From: Geomobilibacter sp964432205
Lineage (GTDB): Bacteria > Desulfobacterota > Desulfuromonadia > Geobacterales > DSM-12255
Direction of reading: 5' to 3'
Length of the DNA: 64,000 nt
Assembly: GCA_964432205.1 (NCBI GenBank)
Contig: CAYSMK010000003.1
Coordinates: forward strand, 1 to 64,000
Numbering within the stretch: the stretch's first letter is position 1; each line of letters starts with the position of its first letter. Shown in pieces: positions 8,148-14,329 of this stretch. The notes under the pieces were generated by a model. The model saw only the letters and a list, made by a program, of their open reading frames with translations, was not told where the DNA came from and did not search any database. A program made the translations under genes and the position numbers.

Positions 8148-9143
8148 ATGCTGGACCTAGATAAGAGATTTCCCTTCAGGAAAGGGTATTTCCAGATATA
8201 TTCCCACCCTGATTGCCTGCTCCACGAGGTGGGCGAGTGGCACCCCGAGACACCATCGCGGCTGAGGAGTATCCTGCGCGGCTGTGTCACCCTTCCTGAT
8301 CATCTGCCGGTTTCCTTTCAGGTCCCACAGCCGGCCCGGATATCACAGCTCGAACTGGTGCATGAAAGAGATTATCTCCTAAGGCTGGAAGCCAGTTGCC
8401 GGCAGTCGGACTCCTCGTTCATGTCGCCCGATAATCATATCAGTCCGGATACGTTTCGTGCCGTGCTTGCAGCGGGTGGGTGCGTCATGGCATTGGCCGA
8501 GACCTTGCTGGAAAGTGGTGCGGGTTTCGCGCTGATCCGCCCGCCCGGGCACCATGCGGGGAGGAGCAGTGCCGAGGGGTTCTGTTTTATCAACCATATT
8601 GCCCTGATCATTGAAGCTATCAGGCAGAAAGAGCCCGGGGCAACCTTTTTGGTGGTTGATTTAGATGTCCATCACGGCAACGGCATCGATTATATCTTCT
8701 ACGATGATCCAAAGGTATTTTACTACTCGCTGCACGGGGCACCCGACCACATCTATCCCTATTCCGGCTACGTGCATGAAACGGGGCGGGGGGCGGGGAC
8801 GGGGTATACGTGCAACATCACCCTGTCACTGGAGAGTTCCGGAGATGATTGGTTGCGGCAGTTCGAGTTTCATCTGCGGGACTGTGAGCAGAAGATACGC
8901 CCCGACTACCTCCTTGTTGGTGCCGGTTTTGATGCGCACCGAGAAGACCCATTCGGTGTGATGAAGGTTGAAGATCATCACTTCCTTGAAGCGGTCCGGC
9001 TGCTGAAACAGATCGCAGACGACAACTGTGCCGGGAAGGTTGGCTTCGTTTTGGAAGGTGGTTACTCAACCACAGTCCTGGAGCGATTGGTGCCTGAAAT
9101 CATCACCGTTCTTGCCGAGCGTCACCTACTGCAACGCTCCTGA
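8148..9143 (+). CDS. Histone deacetylase family (AcuC/LdaA-like) lysine or polyamine deacetylase
   Basis: This 331-residue zinc hydrolase belongs to the arginase/deacetylase fold. RPPGHHAG at 131-138 carries the catalytic His pair, DLDVHHGNG at 171-179 carries zinc-binding Asp173 and His175, and GAGFDAHREDP supplies the third ligand Asp. FVLEGGYS closes the pocket. Bacterial members deacetylate acetyl-lysine on acyl-CoA synthetases (AcuC, and LdaA of Rhodopseudomonas) or acetylpolyamines. The start ATG 8148 lacks a clear SD. Its place between a GNAT fusion and an AMP-forming acyl-CoA ligase favours the protein-deacetylase reading. The family is certain; the substrate is inferred. Confidence 0.85.
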   Translation: MLDLDKRFPFRKGYFQIYSHPDCLLHEVGEWHPETPSRLRSILRGCVTLPDHLPVSFQVPQPARISQLELVHERDYLLRLEASCRQSDSSFMSPDNHISPDTFRAVLAAGGCVMALAETLLESGAGFALIRPPGHHAGRSSAEGFCFINHIALIIEAIRQKEPGATFLVVDLDVHHGNGIDYIFYDDPKVFYYSLHGAPDHIYPYSGYVHETGRGAGTGYTCNITLSLESSGDDWLRQFEFHLRDCEQKIRPDYLLVGAGFDAHREDPFGVMKVEDHHFLEAVRLLKQIADDNCAGKVGFVLEGGYSTTVLERLVPEIITVLAERHLLQRS

Positions 9144-9287
9144 AATCTGCTACGTCCCCGGTCCTTCCGCCCGATTCAGGGTGCCCTGCGGGCAACATGC
9201 CATATTTGCAGCTCGATCACCTCTACCTCGCCCGTTCAGTAACTCTCGGAATTTTACAACTTCACGATCAAATTACTAAGGAACATG

Positions 9288-9401
9288 CTGACTACTCGAC
9301 ATCGTTTCTTCCCCCACCCATCCCTCCCCCGCTGGGGGAGGGCAATGAGTTCTCCCCCCGGAGGGGGGAGGCAGGAGGGGGGATTGTCGAGTAGTCAGGT
9401 T
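9288..9401. repeat. GC-rich inverted-repeat element
   Basis: The gap 9144-9787 holds this element and cassette C. CTGACTACTCGACA at 9288-9301 is mirrored by TGTCGAGTAGTCAG ending at 9398, with further pairing outward (CTAAGG / CCTTAG). The inside is C-rich then G-rich (CCCTCCCCC-GCTGGGGGAGGG), related to the hairpin at 8089. It is MITE/REP-like with no coding frame. 9144-9287 shows only a small hairpin (TGCCCTGCGGGCA near 9182). Confidence 0.6.
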
Positions 9402-9449
9402 CCGCCTTAGTAGATGTGCAATGAATGGTGTCCCGGTAAAGGGTTAAGG

Positions 9450-9689
9450 GAAAAGTGTATTCATTGGTCGACAGTGTCTCTCTGTGGGTACATCACGCTA
9501 ACTTGCCGGTTTATGGTTCATTAGGTCAATACTGTCTTCGTCCGTCTACATATTCGAGCTTGCAATGATTGCGTATCTATTCGGTTGCACAAGATAAAAC
9601 GTCACAAAATCAGAGAACTGGCGGTATCAATCACCCGTTAATTAACTTGGCACAAACAATGAAATATAAAAACGTTATATGAGATAGCG
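9450..9689 (+). promoter_or_regulatory. Promoter cassette C upstream of the acyl-CoA dehydrogenase operon
   Basis: GTGTATTCAT-GGTCGACA at 9455-9473 mirrors the start region of the sigma-54 activator gene in cassette A (4040-4058), although no activator gene is present here. GTCTACA is at 9544-9550. TTGGCACAAACAATGAAATA starts at 9647, with GG 9649-9650 and GA 9661-9662 ten bases apart. It aligns without gaps to cassette A for 43 bases, through TATGAGATA. It probably drives 9788-13862. Confidence 0.6.
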
Positions 9690-9787
9690 ATCTATTGATC
9701 ATGTCAGGCCGTATCTCCCGTAACCGGTTGCGGGGAGATGCACTACTCAGAAATCAACCATAGAAACTTTCAGACAGGAGGAAACGA

Positions 9788-10930
9788 ATGTTTACCGACA
9801 ACGAAGAGATACGGATAGTAACCGACACGATACGCCAGGCGGCACGGGAGCGGATTGCTCCCATGGCGACATCCATTGACGAAACTGGTGAACTTGACAG
9901 CGACGTGCTGTCGCTGTTGTGGGAACTGGGGCTCATGACCATGGTCTTTCCTGCGGAGCATGGTGGGGCGGAACAGAGTCAGGGGACGCTGCTCTGTACG
10001 GCGGTGGAGGAGATTGCGCGCCACTGTGCTTCGTCCGCCCTCATGTTGATCATCCAGGCGGTGGGGAGTTATCCGCTTTTGCACGGCGGCAGCCGTGAGC
10101 TGTTGGCCCGGGTGCTGCCGCGGATAGTGGAGAACCGTGAGCTGGCTGCCTACCTTGTATCGGAGCCCGGCGCCGGGTCGGATGTCGGTTCCATCCGCAC
10201 CACGGCGGTCAGGGACGGCAATGAGTACGTGATAACCGGCACCAAGTGCTTCTCCACGAACGGGCCGGTGGCCTCCTATTACACGGTCCTGGCGCGCACC
10301 TCGGAGAACGGGCGTAACGGTCTCACCTTCTTCCTGGTCGAGCGCGACACCCCCGGTCTGAAGGTCGGCAAGATCGAGAAGAAACTCGGTCAGCGAGGCT
10401 CCAAGACCTCCGAGATGTACCTCGATGAAGTGCGGGTACCGGTGGGCAATCTGCTCGGTGAAGAAAACAAGGGGTTCCAATTGGCCATGAAGGACTTCGA
10501 CATGTCACGTCCGGCGATCGGCGCCCAGGCCCTGGGTATCGCCGAGGGGGCATTCGACGAGATGGTGCGGTATTCCAAAGAGCGGAAGACCTTTGGTCAG
10601 CCGCTCTGCGACCACCAGATGATCCAGCAGATCATTGCCGACAGCGCGACCCTTATCGAGGCGTCGCGGGGTCTCGTCTACCGTGCTGCGGCCCTGTACG
10701 ACAAGGGGCAGCGCAACACCAAACTGGCCTCCATGGGGAAGCTGTTCGCCTCGGATGCAGCCATGAAGATCACCACCGACGCCATCCAGGTGTTCGGCGG
10801 GTACGGCTACATGCACGACTACCCGGTGGAGCGGATGTTCCGGGACGCCAAACTGACCCAGATCTTCGAAGGGGCCAACCAGATCCAGCGTCTGGTCATC
10901 GCCCGAGAGATCCTGAACGAAAACGCCTGA
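9788..10930 (+). CDS. Acyl-CoA dehydrogenase, probable cyclohexanecarboxyl-CoA dehydrogenase
   Basis: This 380-residue FAD acyl-CoA dehydrogenase starts at ATG 9788 after AGGAGGAAACGA. Conserved blocks are SEPGAGSDVGS (FAD/substrate loop), KCFSTNG, KTFGQPL, and FGGYGYMHDYPVERMFRDAK. The catalytic base Glu361 is present in QIFEGANQIQR, so it should do ordinary alpha,beta-dehydrogenation. It is 44 bases upstream of a second dehydrogenase that lacks this Glu, and a ligase follows. With that partner, the parsimonious role is cyclohexanecarboxyl-CoA to cyclohex-1-ene-1-carboxyl-CoA, passing electrons to ETF. The dehydrogenase call is certain; the cyclic substrate is inferred from the partner. Confidence 0.85.
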   Translation: MFTDNEEIRIVTDTIRQAARERIAPMATSIDETGELDSDVLSLLWELGLMTMVFPAEHGGAEQSQGTLLCTAVEEIARHCASSALMLIIQAVGSYPLLHGGSRELLARVLPRIVENRELAAYLVSEPGAGSDVGSIRTTAVRDGNEYVITGTKCFSTNGPVASYYTVLARTSENGRNGLTFFLVERDTPGLKVGKIEKKLGQRGSKTSEMYLDEVRVPVGNLLGEENKGFQLAMKDFDMSRPAIGAQALGIAEGAFDEMVRYSKERKTFGQPLCDHQMIQQIIADSATLIEASRGLVYRAAALYDKGQRNTKLASMGKLFASDAAMKITTDAIQVFGGYGYMHDYPVERMFRDAKLTQIFEGANQIQRLVIAREILNENA

Positions 10931-10974
10931 ACCGTGAGTGCAGATATTTATCACTAATCAAGGAGAACGCTAAC

Positions 10975-12117
10975 ATGAAACACCTTACCGAGGAACAGAG
11001 ACTGACTGTGGAGATGGTGCGCGATGTTGCCAACCGGGAAATCGCCCCGCGAGCCCAGGAACTGGACGAAAAATCCCTCTTTCCGGAACACGCCCGGGAC
11101 CTGTTTGCGCAGCTGGGGCTCTTGAACCCGCTCCTGCCGGCAGAATACGGCGGCACGGAAATGGGAATCTCGACGGTAGTCCTGGTGCTGGAGGAGATCT
11201 CCCGCGTCTGCGCCGCCACGGCCCTTTTGTTGATCGGCCAGTTCGACGGCATGCTGCCGATCATCCACGGCGGCAGCCCGGCCCTGAAAGCGAAGTATCT
11301 CCCCCGGTTCAGCGGCGAATCGAAACTCCTGACCGCGCTCGGTGCCACCGAGCCGAATGCCGGCTCCGACCTTCTGGCCATGAAGACCCGGGCCGTGCTC
11401 CAGGGGGACACGTACGTCATCAACGGGCAGAAATGCTTCATCACCAACGGCTCGGTAGCCGACATCATCGTGGTGTACGCCTACACCGCCCCGGAGAAGG
11501 GAGCGAAGGGGATCAGCGCCTTTGTCGTGGAGCGGGGGACCCCCGGCCTGATCTACGGCCGGGACGAAACGAAGATGGGGATGCGCGGTTCCGTCAACTC
11601 CGAACTCTTCTTCGAGAACATGGAGGTCCCGGCGGAGAACCTGATCGGCGAGGAAGGGACCGGCTTTGCCAACCTCATGCAGACCCTTTCCGTGAACCGG
11701 ATCTTCTGTGCGGCCCAGGCGGTGGGGATCGCCCAGGGTGCGCTGGAGATAGCGATCCGGCATGCCCGGGAGCGGGTCCAGTTCGGCAAGACGATAGCCC
11801 ACCTGGCACCGATCCAGTTCATGCTGGCGGACATGGCGACGGCCGTGGAAGCGTCCCGGCTGCTGACCAGAAAGGCAGCGGAACTGACTGACGAGCACGA
11901 CAAGAAGGCGACCCTGTACGGGAGCATGGCCAAGACCATGGCGAGCGACACCGCCATGCAGGTAACTACCGACGCGGTGCAGGTCCTGGGCGGATCGGGG
12001 TACATGAGAGAGAACAGCGTGGAGCGGATGATGCGGGACGCCAAGCTGACGCAGATCTACACCGGGACCAACCAGATCACCCGCATGGTCACCGGTCGGG
12101 CCCTGCTGTTTCAGTAA
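10975..12117 (+). CDS. Acyl-CoA dehydrogenase lacking catalytic Glu; probable cyclohex-1-ene-1-carboxyl-CoA 1,4-dehydrogenase
   Basis: This 380-residue enzyme has a normal acyl-CoA dehydrogenase frame (TEPNAGSDLLA, KCFITNG, ERVQFGKTI, LGGSGYMRENSVERMMRDAK). At the position of the usual base it reads QIYTGTNQITR: Thr363 replaces Glu. Residue 91, in IGQFDGMLP, is Asp. For cyclohex-1-ene-1-carboxyl-CoA dehydrogenases of anaerobes, loss of the C1 base and use of Asp91 at C3 is the published explanation for 1,4-elimination to the 1,5-diene and on to benzoyl-CoA. The matching residue number and loss make this a specific prediction. SD AAGGAGAA precedes ATG 10975. The three genes 9788-13862 form one operon. 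Confidence 0.88.
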   Translation: MKHLTEEQRLTVEMVRDVANREIAPRAQELDEKSLFPEHARDLFAQLGLLNPLLPAEYGGTEMGISTVVLVLEEISRVCAATALLLIGQFDGMLPIIHGGSPALKAKYLPRFSGESKLLTALGATEPNAGSDLLAMKTRAVLQGDTYVINGQKCFITNGSVADIIVVYAYTAPEKGAKGISAFVVERGTPGLIYGRDETKMGMRGSVNSELFFENMEVPAENLIGEEGTGFANLMQTLSVNRIFCAAQAVGIAQGALEIAIRHARERVQFGKTIAHLAPIQFMLADMATAVEASRLLTRKAAELTDEHDKKATLYGSMAKTMASDTAMQVTTDAVQVLGGSGYMRENSVERMMRDAKLTQIYTGTNQITRMVTGRALLFQ

Positions 12118-12191
12118 TGAGGGAGTAAATTAGTCAACGGATCCAGAGGAAAGAGCCACGGAGTCCACAATCACGACAAAGGAGTAACGAC

Positions 12192-13862
12192 ATGTCAGAG
12201 AGCCGGCAATTTACCTACGATATTTCGATGTTCCAGGACACTTTTGAAAACGACTTTACCTATCTCAACGGCTTTCTGCGCAATACCCACCGCTATGCGG
12301 ACAGGACAGCCCTGACCTGTTATCTGCGTGAAAGAAAATGGACGTACCGGGAGCTTAACGAAGACTGCAACCGCCTTGCCCATGCCCTTAAGAATGACGG
12401 CGTCGGCAAGACCGATGTTGTGATGTACCAGTTGTACAACTGCGCGGAATGGGTGTTCCTGTACCTGGCACCACAAAAACTGGGCGCCGTAAACTGCCCG
12501 ATCAACTTCCGGCTGTCCTCTGGAGAAACTGCCAGCATTATCGACGACAGTAAGCCAAAGGTCTTTTTTTACGACGCGGCAGATGCAGCCACGGCGGAAC
12601 AGGCGCTGAACAGCGCCGCGCATAAACCGAAAACGGTCGTCATGGTTGACATGTTTTGCACGTCGAAGCCATTTGCCGGTGCCGTGTCCTTTGAAGAGTA
12701 CGTCCAAAACCAGCCGGTTACGGAACCGGGCATCCATCGTCCCACCCATATCTACGACGAGGTAACACGGCTGTATACCTCCGGAACGACTGGACGGCCC
12801 AAGGGGGTCCCGCTGAACAACATCAACGAAATCTTCAGTGCCCATGATGTCATCATGCACTTCCCGCTCTCTCCGCGGGACAAGACGCTGAACATGACGC
12901 CGTGGTTCCACAGGGGGGGGCTGTACGCAGGCGGGCCGAATCCGACCCTCTATGTGGGCGGCGAGTTGGTTCCGCTGCGCCATTTTGATGCCGCAACGGT
13001 CATGAATCTCGCCGAGCAGCACGGCCTTACCTTCCTCATCGGAGCTCCGGTAACACTGGCGGCACTCACCGATGAACAACTCAAGAAACAGCGCGACCTC
13101 AGCCGGTTAAAGGGGATCGTGACCATGGGAGCACCTCTGGAGCGTGCGGCATGCATCAAGTTCCAGGAAGTGCTTACCCCGAACATATTCAACGGCTATG
13201 GCAGTACCGAGGCGTTCTGGAATACGTTCCTCCGCCCGTACGATCTTCCCGACATGGCAGGGGCTGCGGGACGCTCGTGCACCGATGACGACATGGCGGT
13301 AGTAAAGGTTTACCCCGACCGTCTGGCCGAGCCGGACGACCATGTGGAAAAGAACAACGAAGAGGTCGGCGAGGTTGTCGTACGGGCGGCCAGCAAATGT
13401 TCGTTTACCTATGTCAACAGACCCGATGAAGCTAAGGCCAAATATTACAAGGGATGGCTCTATATTGGCGACCTGTGCACCTGGAACAAGGACGAGTATT
13501 TGACCGTCGTCGGCAGAAAGGACGACATGTTCATATCCGGTGGCGAAAACATCCACCCGGTTCAGGTTGAAGCTGTCCTGAACGAGCACCCCGTTGTGAC
13601 CAACAGCCTGGTGGTAGGCATGCCGGACCCGAAGTGGGGGCAGGTGGTGGTTGCCTATGTCGTCAAATCCGGCAATTCGCTCACGGCAAAAGAGCTTGAT
13701 GAATTCTGTGTACAGCATCCGATGCTGGCCAATTACAAGAGACCAAGATACTATAGCTTCGTAGACAGGCTGCCCATGACGGCGACAGGGAAGTTGCTGC
13801 ACTACAAGGCCAGATTACAGGTGCAGGAAGACTTGAAGGCCGGGTTGTTTGAAAAGGTGTGA
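12192..13862 (+). CDS. AMP-forming acyl-CoA ligase, probable cyclohexanecarboxylate-CoA ligase
   Basis: This 556-residue ANL-family ligase starts at ATG 12192 after AAAGGAGTAACGAC. Motifs: P-loop YTSGTTGRPKG, adenylate motif NGYGSTEA, hinge YIGDLCTWNKDEYLTVVGRKDD, and C-terminal PMTATGK (residues 528-534), in which Lys534 is the catalytic lysine inside a PX4GK acylation motif. It activates a carboxylic acid with ATP and CoA. Operon position after two dehydrogenases points to cyclohexanecarboxylate (AliA-like) or a related ring acid. The PX4GK motif is where Pat enzymes acetylate and inactivate such ligases. A hairpin terminator follows. Confidence 0.88.
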   Translation: MSESRQFTYDISMFQDTFENDFTYLNGFLRNTHRYADRTALTCYLRERKWTYRELNEDCNRLAHALKNDGVGKTDVVMYQLYNCAEWVFLYLAPQKLGAVNCPINFRLSSGETASIIDDSKPKVFFYDAADAATAEQALNSAAHKPKTVVMVDMFCTSKPFAGAVSFEEYVQNQPVTEPGIHRPTHIYDEVTRLYTSGTTGRPKGVPLNNINEIFSAHDVIMHFPLSPRDKTLNMTPWFHRGGLYAGGPNPTLYVGGELVPLRHFDAATVMNLAEQHGLTFLIGAPVTLAALTDEQLKKQRDLSRLKGIVTMGAPLERAACIKFQEVLTPNIFNGYGSTEAFWNTFLRPYDLPDMAGAAGRSCTDDDMAVVKVYPDRLAEPDDHVEKNNEEVGEVVVRAASKCSFTYVNRPDEAKAKYYKGWLYIGDLCTWNKDEYLTVVGRKDDMFISGGENIHPVQVEAVLNEHPVVTNSLVVGMPDPKWGQVVVAYVVKSGNSLTAKELDEFCVQHPMLANYKRPRYYSFVDRLPMTATGKLLHYKARLQVQEDLKAGLFEKV

Positions 13863-13898
13863 TAGTCGGCTGGAACGGATTTCATTGCTGTGATCGAA

Positions 13899-13931
13899 GG
13901 GGCAGGACGTTATGTCTGCCCCTGTTGTTTT
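13899..13931 (+). terminator. Rho-independent terminator of the dehydrogenase-ligase operon
   Basis: GGGGCAG (13899-13905) pairs with CTGCCCC (13916-13922), followed by TGTTGTTTT. It lies 37 bases after the ligase stop. The remaining gap to 14329 holds the palindrome at 14062 and a weak GG-N10-GC element at 14174-14187. Confidence 0.65.
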
Positions 13932-14061
13932 GATCAAGAACAGGTTTGCGGCTTTTCTCCTCTCTAACCTTCCTCGACATGGCCTTTGCTCAAACTGTGG
14001 GATTACCAATCTCTTGCCGAGTCAAAAAATGATGCTTGACCTCATGATGCCTGAATGATAT

Positions 14062-14073
14062 CTTGTATACAAG
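14062..14073. promoter_or_regulatory. Palindromic operator-like site CTTGTATACAAG
   Basis: This is a perfect 12-bp palindrome in the gap before the aldehyde oxidoreductase. A half site CTTGTAT recurs at 14256-14262, close to the gene start. Palindromes of the TTGTATACAA type are bound by GntR-family repressors, but no GntR gene is in the window. Confidence 0.45.
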
Positions 14074-14329
14074 GCAAGTGGTGGCGACGTAAATACTAAG
14101 TGTTCTTGATTGCTGAAGGCCGGGGTTCCGTAGGTGTGTGGATAACCAGCTGAATTAACGGTGATTGGGCTTTGGCTGTTGACGGGCAATACGGGCTTGA
14201 TCGGGTTCTTGCTTGATTTGATATGACCATTCGCGAAATTTTTTTATCAATAAGTCTTGTATGCTAGGTAATGCGCAGAGGGTGTCTCCCGAAAATGGCG
14301 TAACTAATTCTGGCATGGCGGAGGTTATC

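Noticed and set aside
9288..9401. CRISPR-like repeats
   Set aside because: Only one inverted pair with a GC-rich centre; no regular direct repeats or spacers here or elsewhere in the window.
14174..14187. TTGGCTGTTGACGGGCAA as a firm sigma-54 promoter for AOR
   Set aside because: The GG-N10-GC spacing is right but the flanking bases match poorly; kept only as a possibility in the regulator entry.
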